Positions 29,868-42,980 are shown, numbered from the stretch's first letter. The stretch: 64,000 bases of DNA from Brevundimonas sp. LM2 (GCF_002002865.1 NZ_CP019508.1:2956501-3020500), one strand, 5' to 3'. Translations and numbers: made by a program. The notes: generated by a model from the sequence alone, not told the origin.

Positions 29868-29883
29868 TTAACGTCTCATTAAC
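29868..29883 (-). promoter_or_regulatory. CtrA-type site upstream of dnaG
   Basis: GTTAATGAGACGTTAAC on the minus strand gives a perfect TTAA-N7-TTAAC, the consensus of the Caulobacter cell-cycle regulator CtrA. It lies 36-51 bases before the dnaG start. It also lies about 150 bases before the plus-strand small gene at 30029. A DnaA-box-like CTATCCACA (8 of 9 to TTATCCACA) is at 29950-29958. Cell-cycle control of dnaG or the small gene is an inference. Confidence 0.6.
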
Positions 29884-30028
29884 CAAGAAGGCCAAAGCGG
29901 GGCTGTAAGAGCCTGTTTTGGTTGAACATTATTTCGTCCGAAAGCGGAACTATCCACAGATGACAGGGTTAATCCACTGTTCACACGGGCGCAGAAGCGC
30001 CGCTGCACCCAGTAACACGAGCTTTCCC

Positions 30029-30295
30029 ATGTTCATCTCCATCGCCCGTCCGGCGGTCGAGCCCATCGGCCCCGACCCCGTCGCCGTTCCCTATGCCCCC
30101 GCGATCCACGATCTGACCCCGCGCGCCCTGCACGCCCGTCTGCTCGACAACGCCGCGCAGCGCCGCCGGCGCGGCATCGAGCGGAAACAGGCCGATCGGC
30201 CCGAAGACGCCGACTACTGGCTCCACGCCGCCCCGGTCGCGGTCCGCAAGGCCTGCGCCCTGCGCGAGGAGCGCAGCTTCGCCCCCCTGCCCTGA
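30029..30295 (+). CDS. Small hypothetical protein, 88 residues
   Basis: Starts MFISIARPAVEPIGPDPVAV and is basic in the middle (NAAQRRRRGIERKQADRPED), with Pro/Ala-rich N and C parts; no membrane segment or signal peptide. ATG 30029 is chosen over the earlier start at 29918 because the upstream part runs across the promoter-like region. Its stop is immediately next to the convergent patatin stop (30293-30298). Coding bias fits its neighbours, but I recognise no family. Confidence 0.55.
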   Translation: MFISIARPAVEPIGPDPVAVPYAPAIHDLTPRALHARLLDNAAQRRRRGIERKQADRPEDADYWLHAAPVAVRKACALREERSFAPLP

Positions 30296-31435
30296 TCAGC
30301 GCCAGGCCGTGCCGTCGCGCCCGCCCTGGCGGCCGACCTGATAGACGGCGGTCATGGACTCCACGCTGAAGTCCAGCGCCGAGGCCTCGGAGTCATCCGG
30401 CAGGGCGGCATAGCGGAAGAACAGCGCATTCGTGTCGGCGAACGCCCGGTTGCCCGCCAGGGTCGTCAGCAGAGAGGCGCGCAGCAGGATGTCCACGCTG
30501 CGACCTAGGACCCCCTGGGGGCTGTCTCGGGTGATGGCGAAACTGGGGTTGGTGCGGCCGTTGATCAACACATAGAACCGCGCGTTGCGAAGCGTGCCCG
30601 ACGGCTCGCGGAACGACCACAGCGTCTCGGGCACCGCCAGGAAGGGTGTGGTCACCCCGCCGTCGACGTGCATCTCCTCGAACCTCAGGCCGCCGTTGTC
30701 GGACTGGATCAGGACCGGCGGAAAGGCGCCGGGGATGCTGGCCGAGGCCACCAGGACGCTGCGGAACAGCGCCAGCGCCTCGGGCGTCCCCTGGCTGGCG
30801 ATCGCGCCGAGGTCCCAACTGACTCCGCGTTGCGAATCCAGGTCGGTGGTGGCGACCAGCAGCACCCGGCCCTTGGCGGATTCGATCGCGATGGCGCGCA
30901 GCAGGTCGGCGTCGACATAGCGTTCGACCAGGGCGCGCAGCGGTTCCGACTTGTAGATACCTGATCCGAAAAAGGCCCCCAGCCCCTGGGGTTGCAGCAG
31001 ACCCGCGGCCGCGCCGCCGGTATAGGCCTCGGCCAGCTCATCGTCGTAGGCCGGCCCCAGGAAGACGAACGGAGCCGCGAGGGCACCGGTGGACACCCCG
31101 GTCACGACCTCGAAATCGGGGCGGTCGCCCCGATCGCTCCAGCCCTTCATCAGGCCCGCGGTGAAGGCTCCGTTCGAGCCGCCGCCGCTGAGGGCGATGA
31201 AGTCCAGATGCGCGTCGGGTCCGGTCGGCACGCCGTCGCGGAAGGCCTGCTGGAAGATCGCGGCCCGGTCCTCGGCGTCGAGATAGACGCGGATCGGATG
31301 GCCGGCCGCCGCCACCAGCCCCATGGGCCGGGCGCCGTCGCGGTCCTGGGCATCGAAAGCGCTTCTCGCCCCGCTGGCGCAGCCACCCAGGGTCAGAGCG
31401 AGACAGCCGGTCAGGGCAAGAAGGATGCGCCGCAT
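30296..31435 (-). CDS. Patatin-like phospholipase lipoprotein
   Basis: A 379-residue predicted lipid acyl hydrolase. The signal peptide ends in lipobox LGGC (Cys19), so it is probably membrane-anchored on the periplasmic side. The patatin domain begins with LDFIALSGGGSNGAFTAGLM (oxyanion-hole glycines), then nucleophile Ser115 in GVSTG and catalytic Asp258 in HVDGG; both dyad residues are present. The family hydrolyses phospholipids or lipids. It is the last gene of a minus-strand run that includes carA 57 bases upstream. Confidence 0.93.
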   Translation of the reverse strand: MRRILLALTGCLALTLGGCASGARSAFDAQDRDGARPMGLVAAAGHPIRVYLDAEDRAAIFQQAFRDGVPTGPDAHLDFIALSGGGSNGAFTAGLMKGWSDRGDRPDFEVVTGVSTGALAAPFVFLGPAYDDELAEAYTGGAAAGLLQPQGLGAFFGSGIYKSEPLRALVERYVDADLLRAIAIESAKGRVLLVATTDLDSQRGVSWDLGAIASQGTPEALALFRSVLVASASIPGAFPPVLIQSDNGGLRFEEMHVDGGVTTPFLAVPETLWSFREPSGTLRNARFYVLINGRTNPSFAITRDSPQGVLGRSVDILLRASLLTTLAGNRAFADTNALFFRYAALPDDSEASALDFSVESMTAVYQVGRQGGRDGTAWR

Positions 31436-31491
31436 GCGCGGACGCTAGCACAAGTTCGCGGAAGAAACAGTGACGCTTGCCCGTGCCGGCG

Positions 31492-32649
31492 TTACCGCTC
31501 CATCAGGGCCTGGAACCGGTCGAACAGATACAGGCTGTCGGTGGGCCCGGGCGAGGCCTCCGGGTGATGCTGGACGCTGAACACCGGCCGGTCCTTCAGC
31601 TGGATGCCGCAGTTGGTGCCGTCGAACAGGCTGACGTGGGTCTCGACCACGGCGTCGGGCAGGCTGTCGCGGTCGACGGTGAAGCCGTGATTCATCGATA
31701 CGATCTCGACCTTGCCGGTGGTCAGGTCCTTGACCGGATGGTTGGCCCCGTGGTGGCCCTGGTCCATCTTCACCGTGGCGCCGCCCAGGGCCAGGGCCAG
31801 CATCTGGTGGCCCAGGCAAATGCCGAACACCGGCTTGCCGCTGTCTACGATCTTTCGGATCTCGGGCACGGCGTATGTGCCGGTCGCGGCCGGATCGCCT
31901 GGGCCGTTGGACAGGACCACGCCGTCGGGATTGCGCGCCAGCACCTCTTCGGCCGTCGTCGTGGCCGGGACCACCGTGATCTTCGCACCCGTCGAGGCCA
32001 GGGCCCGCAGGATGTTGCGCTTGACGCCATAGTCGATGACCACGACCGACTTGCGCCCCTGGGTCTTCGGATGACCCTCCGGCCATTCCCACAGACCCTC
32101 GTCCCATTCGAACGCCTGCAGCGTCGAGGCGGGCTTGGCGAGGTCCAGCCCGACCAGACCGGTCCAGGCCTTGGCCCGGGCCACCAGGGCCGCGAGGTCG
32201 AACTTGCCTTCGGGATCGTGGGCGATCACCGCATGGGGGGCCCCGTGGTCGCGGATCCGCTGGGTCAGGGCGCGGGTATCGATGCCCGACAGCCCCACCA
32301 CCCCGCGCCGCTTCATCCAGGCGTCCAGGCTGGCATCGGAACGCCAGTTGGCCGGGTCGGTCGGCAGGTCGCGGAAGATCGCGCCCCGGGCCGAGGTGTC
32401 CGATCCCCCGCCCATCTGCTCGATATCCTCCACATTGGTGCCGGTGTTGCCGACGTGGGGGAAGGTGAAGGCCAGGATCTGGCTCATGTAGGACGGGTCG
32501 GTCAGGATCTCCTGATAGCCGGTCATGGCGGTGTTGAAGACCACCTCGCCGAGCGCCGCGCCGGTCGCGCCGACACCGATCCCCTGAAAGATGGTGCCGT
32601 CGGCCAGGGCCAGGACGCCGGTCGCGCCGGGAAGAAGCTGAGTGGTCAT
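31492..32649 (-). CDS. carA: Carbamoyl-phosphate synthase small subunit
   Basis: Glutaminase subunit that supplies ammonia to CarB for carbamoyl phosphate (arginine and pyrimidine synthesis). The 385 residues from ATG 32649 ([19 protein letters not shown]) match the family. The N-terminal domain has [21 protein letters not shown]; the class I amidotransferase has [11 protein letters not shown], nucleophile Cys278 in FGICLGHQ, and the His/Glu pair in [11 protein letters not shown]. carB is 6.7 kb away on the opposite strand, so the two subunits are not in one operon. Confidence 0.97.
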   Translation of the reverse strand: MTTQLLPGATGVLALADGTIFQGIGVGATGAALGEVVFNTAMTGYQEILTDPSYMSQILAFTFPHVGNTGTNVEDIEQMGGGSDTSARGAIFRDLPTDPANWRSDASLDAWMKRRGVVGLSGIDTRALTQRIRDHGAPHAVIAHDPEGKFDLAALVARAKAWTGLVGLDLAKPASTLQAFEWDEGLWEWPEGHPKTQGRKSVVVIDYGVKRNILRALASTGAKITVVPATTTAEEVLARNPDGVVLSNGPGDPAATGTYAVPEIRKIVDSGKPVFGICLGHQMLALALGGATVKMDQGHHGANHPVKDLTTGKVEIVSMNHGFTVDRDSLPDAVVETHVSLFDGTNCGIQLKDRPVFSVQHHPEASPGPTDSLYLFDRFQALMER

Positions 32650-32694
32650 GGCCGTTCCCTTACACCGAATCCCGGCGATCAAACGGCGGCGTTG

Positions 32695-34032
32695 CTACAG
32701 AGGCGATGCGGCCGGGTCAACGCGCGACCCCGGCCCCTTGCGCACCCACAGCCATCCGACCGAGGCCACGGCGAACAGGACGAGGGCCGGCACCACATTG
32801 CCGGGGGCCGCCGCGATCACCGCCCCGACCGAAAAGACCCCACCGACGACCGCCAGGGCGCGCCATCCCGGGGCCCGGCTGGCGCGGAACAGGCTGATGC
32901 AGCACAGGGCATAGAGGCAGATGGTCAGGACCGTGCAGGCCCCGATCAGCAGGCCGAACTGCCCCGCCAGGGTCGGCTGGGACGTCATCACCACCAGGGC
33001 GGCCATGACCGCTCCGTTGATCAGCGGATTGGCCAGGGGCAGCCGTCCGGGCGTGGCGGCCGATCTGAACCAGCGCGGCAGATAGCCGGCCTCGGCCGCG
33101 CTGCGCGCCGTCTCGCCGCCCAGGATGGTCCAGCCGGCGATGGTGCCCAGTGCCTTAATCACCGCGCAGGCGGCCACGAACCCGGCCACCGAAGCCCCGA
33201 ACACCCGCGCCGCCAGATCGGCGAACGGACTGGTCGAGGTGGCGAGCTCGCCCGCCGGGATCACCCCGAACACCGCCACGCTGGCGGCGACATAGACCAC
33301 GAGCGCCAGGCCGACGCCGGCGACGCTGGCGCGGCCCACGTCGCGGGCCGGGTCGCGCACCAGCCGCGACAGGGCCGCCGCGCTCTCCAGCCCCAGGAAG
33401 GACCAGAAGATCACCACCAGCGACGCCGGCACGCTCTGGGCCAGGGGAAGTCCACTGGGCGACCACGAGGCGGTGAAGGTGGCGCCGCTGAAGGCGATGA
33501 AGCCGGCGACGATGGCCAGCAGCAGCGGCAGCAGGCCGATCACCAGCGTGACCGCGCCCAGCCGCGCCGCGACCCGGGCTCCGGCCGCATAGGCTGCGGT
33601 GGTCATGCCGATCAGCACCAGATTGCACAGCATGGCCGGGATCGGCTCGGCCAGGACCGGGGCGAAGAAGGCCAGATAGCCGGTCCCCGCCAGGGCCACG
33701 GCGACATTGCCGGTCATGCAGACGCCCCAATAGGCGATCGCGGTCTGATAGCCGACAAACCGACCGAGGCCCCGCCGGGTGAAGTCCGTCAGCCCGTCCG
33801 CGTCGGGCTGGAACCGGCCGAGCCCCGCGAACACCGCCGCCAGCACCATGGCCCCCGCCCCGCAGATCAGCCAGCTGATCAGGCTGGAACTGCCGGTCGC
33901 CGCCAAGGCCACGGGGGCCAGATAGACGCCCGATCCGATCATGTTGCCCGCCACGACCAGGGCGGCCAACCCCCAGCCCAGTTTGCGGCCGCCATGCTGG
34001 GCGGGAAGCGGAATCGTCTCGGTCTGGCTCAT
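32695..34032 (-). CDS. APC-family amino acid permease
   Basis: A 445-residue membrane transporter with about 12 hydrophobic helices. The N-terminal LGWGLAALVVAGNMIGSGVYLAP is the diagnostic first helix of the APC superfamily (GxxIGSGIF), and FWSFLGLESAAALSRLVRDPARDV is the conserved helix 6 region. It is probably a proton-driven amino acid, amine or antiport carrier; the substrate is unknown. ATG 34032 gives MSQTETIPLP; the frame extends further upstream without support. It lies between the SDR gene and carA, same strand. Confidence 0.92.
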   Translation of the reverse strand: MSQTETIPLPAQHGGRKLGWGLAALVVAGNMIGSGVYLAPVALAATGSSSLISWLICGAGAMVLAAVFAGLGRFQPDADGLTDFTRRGLGRFVGYQTAIAYWGVCMTGNVAVALAGTGYLAFFAPVLAEPIPAMLCNLVLIGMTTAAYAAGARVAARLGAVTLVIGLLPLLLAIVAGFIAFSGATFTASWSPSGLPLAQSVPASLVVIFWSFLGLESAAALSRLVRDPARDVGRASVAGVGLALVVYVAASVAVFGVIPAGELATSTSPFADLAARVFGASVAGFVAACAVIKALGTIAGWTILGGETARSAAEAGYLPRWFRSAATPGRLPLANPLINGAVMAALVVMTSQPTLAGQFGLLIGACTVLTICLYALCCISLFRASRAPGWRALAVVGGVFSVGAVIAAAPGNVVPALVLFAVASVGWLWVRKGPGSRVDPAASPL

Positions 34033-34042
34033 ACGCCGACGC

Positions 34043-34741
34043 TTAAGCCGGAATCCGCGCTCCGTCCCAGGCGAAAACACCGCCGCTGTCGGCGGGCGTC
34101 AGGCCGTCCAACACCGCCAGCAGGCGTTCGGCGGAATAGGCGGGGGTGAACAGCTTGCCCGGCGTGACCCCGCGCTGGAACGGCTGGCTCAGCCCGGTGT
34201 CGACCGTGCCGGGGTGCAGGCCCGCCACCACGGCTTGAGGATGCGACCGCGCCAGCTCGATGGCCAGGTTGGCCAGGATCATGTTCAGCGCCGCCTTGGA
34301 CGCCCGATAGCTGTGCCAGCCGCCCAGCCGATTGTCCCCGATCGACCCCACCCGGGCCGACAGGGCCGCGAACACGGCGCGCCGGTCGCGTGGCATCAGC
34401 GGCAGGAAATGGCGCGCCACCAGGGCCGGTCCCACGGTGTTGACCCGGTAGTCGCGCATCAGATGCTCGGCGCTCAGGGTCCTGTAGGACCGCTCCGGCT
34501 CCTGGCCGTGATGCAGCACGCCGGTGGCCACGAACACGAGCGCCGGTTTCGGCCCCTCGGCGACCCGGGCGGCGGCGGCAGCAATTGTGGGCTCGTCCTC
34601 CAGATCGATATGCTGCTCACCCGCCAGGGAGCGCGCGAAGCGATGGACGACGCCGAACGCACCGGACGCCTGAAACGCATCGGCCACGGCCGCCCCGATG
34701 CCGCCGGACGCGCCGATCACCACCGCCGAAGTCTCGCTCAT
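34043..34741 (-). CDS. Short-chain dehydrogenase/reductase (C-factor-like)
   Basis: A 232-residue SDR. It begins with the cofactor loop VVIGASGGIGAAVADAF (TGxxxGxG type, G-A-S-G-G-I-G), has the NTVGP segment, and the catalytic Ser...Tyr-x-x-x-Lys as YRASKAALN near residue 148-156. The helix after it (MILANLAIELARSHPQAVVA, GLHPGTVDTGLS) is typical of C-factor-like SDRs. The substrate is not known. The gene is 10 bases upstream of the permease on the same strand, so they may be co-transcribed. Confidence 0.92.
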   Translation of the reverse strand: MSETSAVVIGASGGIGAAVADAFQASGAFGVVHRFARSLAGEQHIDLEDEPTIAAAAARVAEGPKPALVFVATGVLHHGQEPERSYRTLSAEHLMRDYRVNTVGPALVARHFLPLMPRDRRAVFAALSARVGSIGDNRLGGWHSYRASKAALNMILANLAIELARSHPQAVVAGLHPGTVDTGLSQPFQRGVTPGKLFTPAYSAERLLAVLDGLTPADSGGVFAWDGARIPA

Positions 34742-34876
34742 AGACAGCCCCCCCGAACCCCTCGTCCCCGGGCTTGACCCGAGGATCGGATTGTCCTCAC
34801 GACAGCCCTAGCCGGTTGCCGTCGACCGGTCCGTGCGACGCTTCCGCTCACCCGCGCCCTGCCGAAGGCCACGCCC

Positions 34877-35572
34877 ATGCCCATCACCACGGTCGGTCTC
34901 GATGCCGACGACACCCTCTGGCACAATGAGACGATCTTCCGCCTGACCCAGGCGCGGTTCCTGGACCTGCTATCGGTCCATGCCGACACGGCCACGACCG
35001 AGGCCCGGCTGGCCGAGGTCGAGCGGCGCAACCTTCGGCTCTATGGCTACGGCATCAAGGGTTTCACCCTGTCGATGATCGAGACCGCGATGGAGCTGTG
35101 CGACGGCGAGGCCCCCGCCTCGGTGGTCCGCGAGATCCTGGCCGCGGGGCGCGAGATGATCGCCCACCCGGTCGAGACCCTTCCCGGCGTCGACGAGACC
35201 GTGGCCGCCCTGGCCGAGACCTATCGCCTGGTCCTGATCACCAAGGGCGACCTGCTGGACCAGGAGCGCAAGCTGGCCGCCTCCGGGCTGGGCGACTGGT
35301 TCGCCGCCGTCGAGATCGTCTCGGAAAAGGATCGCGGCACCTATGACCGCGTCTTCGCCCGCCACGGCACCGGACCGGACGAGGCGGTCATGGTCGGCAA
35401 CTCGATGAAGTCCGACGTCCTGCCCGCGCTGGAGGCCGGGGCCTTCGCCGTCCACATCCCCTATGCCGTCACCTGGGCCCACGAACTGGCCGACGCGCCG
35501 GACGGACACGCCCGCTACGGCGCGCTGGACGCCATCACCGCCCTGCCCGACTGGATCGCCGAGCGCGCATAG
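34877..35572 (+). CDS. HAD-family hydrolase
   Basis: A 231-residue haloacid-dehalogenase-superfamily phosphatase. Motif I is GLDADDTLWHN (catalytic Asp8 and Asp10), motif II Thr is in VLITKGD, motif III Lys in EIVSEKDRGTYDRVF, and motif IV Asp in MVGNSMKSDVLPALEAG. An alpha-helical cap (about 20-85) sits between motifs I and II. It probably acts on a small phosphorylated metabolite. The gene is convergent with a TonB receptor gene, with a bidirectional terminator between. Confidence 0.93.
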   Translation: MPITTVGLDADDTLWHNETIFRLTQARFLDLLSVHADTATTEARLAEVERRNLRLYGYGIKGFTLSMIETAMELCDGEAPASVVREILAAGREMIAHPVETLPGVDETVAALAETYRLVLITKGDLLDQERKLAASGLGDWFAAVEIVSEKDRGTYDRVFARHGTGPDEAVMVGNSMKSDVLPALEAGAFAVHIPYAVTWAHELADAPDGHARYGALDAITALPDWIAERA

Positions 35573-35575
35573 AAA

Positions 35576-35609
35576 AGGGCGGCCTCCGCAGGGAGACCGC
35601 CCTCTTTCC
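35576..35609. terminator. Bidirectional terminator between the HAD and TonB-receptor genes
   Basis: The stem AGGGCGGCCTCC pairs with GGGAGACCGCCCT (one mismatch) and is flanked by AGAAA on the left and CTCTTT on the right, so both strands end in a T-rich run. It starts 4 bases after the HAD stop and ends 16 bases before the receptor stop. Confidence 0.85.
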
Positions 35610-35624
35610 CGTCAGGCGACGGTT

Positions 35625-38540
35625 CTAGAACCGGGCGCGCAGTCCGCCGAAGAACTGGCGACCGTACAGCTCGTAGCTGGACGAGGTGCCGTTGCCGGTC
35701 AGGCCGTAGGGGATGTCCTCGTCGGTGAGGTTGTTCACCCCGGCGAACAGCTCGATGTTCGAGGCCTTCCACAGTCCGTCGTTGATGCGGTAGCGCACGA
35801 CGACATCGTGATACAGCTGGCCGGGCACCTCGTTCGGAATGGTGGACTCCGCCGGATTCACCCCCGGGATGGGCGTGACGTCATAGCGGGCCGCGCGGCC
35901 TTCGTACCGGGTTTCGCCGGTGACGGCCCAGGTGCCGTTGTCCCAGGTCATGCGCGACTTGTAGGACCACTCGGGATCGCCGATCTCGCCGGCTTCGTTG
36001 TCGATCTCGTCCGGACGGTCGGCGAAGACGAAGACGTCCAGCTCTTCCAGGTAGTTGGCGGTGAACGAGCTGCTCACCCGTCCGGCCAGGAAGCCCCAGC
36101 GGTCCGCGTCCAGCTCGCGGGTCGAGGTGACCTCGAAATCCCAGCCCTTGGTCGTCAGCGCGGCGGCGTTCACATAGGTCGTGGAGACGCCGTCGATGTT
36201 GCCGTCGGCGCCGCGCGTGAACATGCCGCAGAAGGCCGGATCCAGCCCGCCCGAGGCGTCGTAGCAGTTGTCGATCACGTCCTGGGCGCCGACCAGGGCG
36301 ATCGCCTTGTCGATCTGGATGTCATAGTAGTCGGCCGTGAAGCTCATCCCCGGCAGGAAGCGCGGCTGCAGGACCACGCCGGCCGTGAAGCTTTCGGCCT
36401 CCTCGGCGTCCAGGTCCGGATTGCCGCTGGAGACGCTGTCGATCGAGGCGTTGGTGTTGGACACGAACCCGGCGGGCACGCCGTCCGCCGCGCAGTTGGC
36501 GGCCCGATCGGGATCGGCATCGATGTTGTCGACGTCGCAGGGGTCGGAGACCGATTCAAACCCCGCGCTCGCCGGCAGGAAGGCTTCGGTGATGTTCGGC
36601 GCCCGGACGGCCTTGGAATAGGTGCCGCGGAACGAGATGTCGCGGATCGGCGCGTACAGGCCGCCCACCTTCCAGGCCTCGGCGCCGCCGACGGTCGAAT
36701 AGTCGGCGTAGCGATAGGCCCCGTCGACCGACAGGCGGTAGGCGAAGGGCAGGTCCGCCAGCAGGGGGGCGTTGAACTCGACGAAGCCCTCGGTCACGTC
36801 GAACTCGCCGAAGGCATCGGGCTGGGCCGCGCTGTCGGTGATGCCCGAGGCCACCAGCGGGTCGTTGATGTTCTCGCTGGTTTCCTTGCGGTATTCGAAG
36901 CCACCCGCGAAGCCGATCGGCCCGCCCTGCAGGCTGAAGAATTTCGCCGTGTCGAAGTTGAACAGCCCGGTGACGACCTCCTGGGTGATCGTGTGGTTGC
37001 GGGTCGCCTCGTAGTTCACATAGTCGATCGCGGCCTGGGTGTTCTGCTGGCCGAACGGGTTGAAGGGCACGCAGGCTTCGGCCGTCTGGTCGGCACCCGG
37101 CGTCTGGCTGCGGCAGCGGATGACGCCGTCGGCGCCCCGCACGGCGTCGATCGCGGCGGCGTAGTTGCCCGTGATGAGGCCGTTGCGCGAGGCGAACTCG
37201 TTCTGGGTCTCGCCGTAGTTGTAGGACAGGTCCCAGCCGATGTCGGCGAAGCTGGTGTCGACCGTGCCGCGCACGCCGGCGACGGCGCGATAGGTCTCGC
37301 GCGTGATGTCGTTGATGCGGCTGCCCACGTCCGCATTGAAGCGGCCAAAGGTAACCTCGCGCCCGCCGATGACGGACGCCAGTTCGGGGGTAATGAAGGC
37401 ATTGTCCGGCGCAATGAGATAGTCGCCAAAGGTGAAGGACGGCTGCACGAAGTCCAGGATTTCCGACCGCACATATTTGCCGTCGAAATAGGCCGTGACG
37501 TTGTCGGTCAGATCGTAGCGGAGCCGGATGTTCGTGCCGATGCGGTCCGTTTCGGGCTGCAGGACGACATAGTCTTCAAGCGCGGTGCAGGTCTCGCAGT
37601 CGGCGAACTGGCCAAAGGCGAAGCTGTTGGTGCCGAGGCGGGGCCGCTGGGGCACGGGCGTCCCGTCAGGACGGAAGACGGTGATGATGGTCGAGGCGGC
37701 GTCGTTCGCGAAGATCACCCCGTTCTCGTCGAGGTAGTCGCTGAGGACATTCGGCACCAGCAGCCGGTCCGGAATGCCGTCGTTCGGGCCGGTGTCGGCG
37801 GGGTTCAGGATCGTGCCGATGTCGCGCAGCGCGCCGATGTCCGAGGCCAGGACCTGGTCGGAGTGATCGTAGAAGACGCTGGCGGTCGCATTGAACCGAC
37901 CATCGAGGAAGTTGCGGCCGAAGATGGCGCTGGCCGAATAGTTGCCGCCGTCGCCGTCCTGCGAGATGCCGCCCTGGGTGCTGAACTCGACGCCCTCGAA
38001 ATCATCCTTGAGGATGATGTTGACCACGCCCGAGACCGCGTCCGAGCCATAGATGGCCGAGGCGCCGCCGGTGATGACCTCGACGCGTTCGACCAGGGCG
38101 GCGGGGATCGAGTTCAGATCGACCGCCGCATTGCCGGCGTCGCCGCCGACATGGCGCTTGCCGTCCACCAGGGTCAGGGTCCGGGACGCGCCCAGACCGC
38201 GCAGGTCGGCGAAGTTGAGCCCGCCGTCGTCGCCGAAGCTGTCGGAGTTGCCCCGGACGGTGGACCCGGAGCTCAGCGCCGGAAGCTCGGCGATGATCGA
38301 GCCCAGATCCTGGGTGCCCGCGGTCTCGATCGCCTCGGACGTCACGGTCGAGACCGGCGTGGGCTGCTCCAGATTCGGCCGCGGGATCCGCGAGCCGGTG
38401 ACCACGACCTCTTCGACCGTCGTCGCTTCGTCCTGCACCGGCTGCGCCGTCTGCGCCAGCACCGGCGCGCTCATCAGAGACGCGGCGAGCACACCGCCGG
38501 CGAGGGCGGAGGTACGACGAAGACGGGAACGGTTCACCAT
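35625..38540 (-). CDS. Large TonB-dependent receptor
   Basis: A 971-residue outer-membrane receptor from ATG 38540 (MVNRSRLRRTSALAGGVLAA) with a signal peptide ending near VLAQ. The plug has VEEVVVTGSRIPRPNLEQPTP, ADLRGLGASRTLTLVDGKRH, VERVEVITGGASAIYGSDAV and SGVVNIILK; the barrel ends in a terminal Phe (ELYGRQFFGGLRARF). The long size and the RGLGASRTLTLVDGKR style fit Caulobacterales/sphingomonad receptors for sugars, oligosaccharides or peptides more than siderophores. Substrate unknown. A terminator lies after the stop. Confidence 0.94.
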   Translation of the reverse strand: MVNRSRLRRTSALAGGVLAASLMSAPVLAQTAQPVQDEATTVEEVVVTGSRIPRPNLEQPTPVSTVTSEAIETAGTQDLGSIIAELPALSSGSTVRGNSDSFGDDGGLNFADLRGLGASRTLTLVDGKRHVGGDAGNAAVDLNSIPAALVERVEVITGGASAIYGSDAVSGVVNIILKDDFEGVEFSTQGGISQDGDGGNYSASAIFGRNFLDGRFNATASVFYDHSDQVLASDIGALRDIGTILNPADTGPNDGIPDRLLVPNVLSDYLDENGVIFANDAASTIITVFRPDGTPVPQRPRLGTNSFAFGQFADCETCTALEDYVVLQPETDRIGTNIRLRYDLTDNVTAYFDGKYVRSEILDFVQPSFTFGDYLIAPDNAFITPELASVIGGREVTFGRFNADVGSRINDITRETYRAVAGVRGTVDTSFADIGWDLSYNYGETQNEFASRNGLITGNYAAAIDAVRGADGVIRCRSQTPGADQTAEACVPFNPFGQQNTQAAIDYVNYEATRNHTITQEVVTGLFNFDTAKFFSLQGGPIGFAGGFEYRKETSENINDPLVASGITDSAAQPDAFGEFDVTEGFVEFNAPLLADLPFAYRLSVDGAYRYADYSTVGGAEAWKVGGLYAPIRDISFRGTYSKAVRAPNITEAFLPASAGFESVSDPCDVDNIDADPDRAANCAADGVPAGFVSNTNASIDSVSSGNPDLDAEEAESFTAGVVLQPRFLPGMSFTADYYDIQIDKAIALVGAQDVIDNCYDASGGLDPAFCGMFTRGADGNIDGVSTTYVNAAALTTKGWDFEVTSTRELDADRWGFLAGRVSSSFTANYLEELDVFVFADRPDEIDNEAGEIGDPEWSYKSRMTWDNGTWAVTGETRYEGRAARYDVTPIPGVNPAESTIPNEVPGQLYHDVVVRYRINDGLWKASNIELFAGVNNLTDEDIPYGLTGNGTSSSYELYGRQFFGGLRARF

Positions 38541-39025
38541 GAGATCTGGGCTCGCTTTGAAAAAGGGGGAAAGGATGAGAGCGGCGACTACCGCCGGACC
38601 CATCTCAATTGCAACAGTCCGAAGTCGCAACCAAGTCACTTCCGCCTCAAACATGTTCCGATGTGACGATTTTACCCATAGTTCACGCTCAAATGACCTC
38701 AACTACGGCCACATTGTGTTCTCTAATCTCAAATAGGACCATATTTTGTTGAGAGATAACATCGCTACGCGTTCTCCATTTCAACTTCTGGTATAGCTAA
38801 ACCTTTTCCTGCGCCGCAGTGACAGCGTTCGACGGTCAGCGTTGCTTGATCGACGCCTCTTGAACTCAGAGTGGCTGGGCCGTTGCGCAGCGGTCCAGAC
38901 GCATTTCCCGGACTTCCGGACCGCGCCTTGCATGGCTGTCACGCTGTCGCTAAAGCGACCGCTTAGCCGACACCCCTATCGCCACCGGCGCGCCGAACCC
39001 GTGCGGGAACGGCGTCGCCGGTCGC
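38541..39025. other. 485-base region upstream of the TonB receptor and rraB-like genes
   Basis: The part next to the receptor (about 38640-38815) is much more A/T-rich than its surroundings and probably holds the receptor promoter; it contains a loose inverted repeat, TCTCAA...TTGAGA (38728-38755). The right part (38820-39020) is GC-rich, has open frames without a credible start and probably contains the rraB-like promoter. I see no tRNA or other RNA gene. Confidence 0.45.
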
Positions 39026-39361
39026 TTGCGCGCGAGAGAGACCACCCTGGACGACGACGTCATCCCTCACGACGAACGCGACGCCATGATCCGCGCCTCC
39101 CTGGCGGCGCATGGCGACAGCGGGATCACGCCGCGTCACACGCTGTTCTATTTCTATGGCGAGGGTGACCACGACGACCTGAACGAGGTGGCGCGCCGCG
39201 CCGGCTTCCTGACCAAGGGCCAAGACGAAGCCACCATTCTCGAGACGACCATGGCCGTAGACGAAGACAGCTTCGCCCCGGTCAGCGCCATGATGCAATC
39301 CTGGGCCGCGGCCTTCCAGCTCGATTACGACGGCTGGGAGTGCGCGGTCGTGACCAATTAG
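39026..39361 (+). CDS. RraB-like (regulator of RNase E activity) protein
   Basis: A 111-residue acidic protein with the ribonuclease E inhibitor RraB domain: a charged N-terminal helix ([20 protein letters not shown]), then [23 protein letters not shown], and [20 protein letters not shown]. RraB binds RNase E and changes RNA decay. The start is uncertain: TTG 39026 is used to keep the domain's first helix; ATG 39086 would remove it. It lies just before carB (11-base gap), suggesting co-transcription. Confidence 0.75.
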   Translation: MRARETTLDDDVIPHDERDAMIRASLAAHGDSGITPRHTLFYFYGEGDHDDLNEVARRAGFLTKGQDEATILETTMAVDEDSFAPVSAMMQSWAAAFQLDYDGWECAVVTN

Positions 39362-39372
39362 AGGAGGCTGAG

Positions 39373-42675
<3,303 letters not shown>

Positions 42676-42676
42676 G

Positions 42677-42976
42677 ATGGCGCTGAGCCGGATCGATCTG
42701 TTCCTGATCCTTCTGGCCCTGGCCAACCTGCACGCCTTCGCCCGCTTCTGGATCGACAAGCGGGCGGCGGCGGCGGGCGTGCGCCGCACGCCAGAGCGCA
42801 CCTTGCTGACCGCCGCCCTGTTCGGCGGGTTCGGGGCCTGGCTGGGTCAGCACCTGCTGCGCCACAAGACCCGCAAGGAACCGTTCCGCAGCCGTCTGGG
42901 GGCGACCATCCTGCTGCATCTGGCGGGCGTGGGAATGATCGTCTGGGCGCTGCTGGCGAACGCCCGGGTCGTCTGA
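42677..42976 (+). CDS. DUF1294 membrane protein
   Basis: A 99-residue protein with an N-terminal helix (IDLFLILLALANLHAFARFW), the DUF1294 hallmark DKRAAAAGVRRTPERTLL, GGFGAWLGQHLLRHKTRKEPF and a last helix (ILLHLAGVGMIVWALLA). The ATG is one base past the carB stop, so it is probably co-transcribed. The family is common, and its function is unknown; some members are fused to cold-shock domains, this one is not. Confidence 0.9.
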   Translation: MALSRIDLFLILLALANLHAFARFWIDKRAAAAGVRRTPERTLLTAALFGGFGAWLGQHLLRHKTRKEPFRSRLGATILLHLAGVGMIVWALLANARVV

Positions 42977-42980
42977 TCGG

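Noticed and set aside
38842..39168. A 108-codon frame before the rraB-like gene
   Set aside because: No ribosome-binding site, shifted-frame composition, and overlap with the better supported rraB-like gene.
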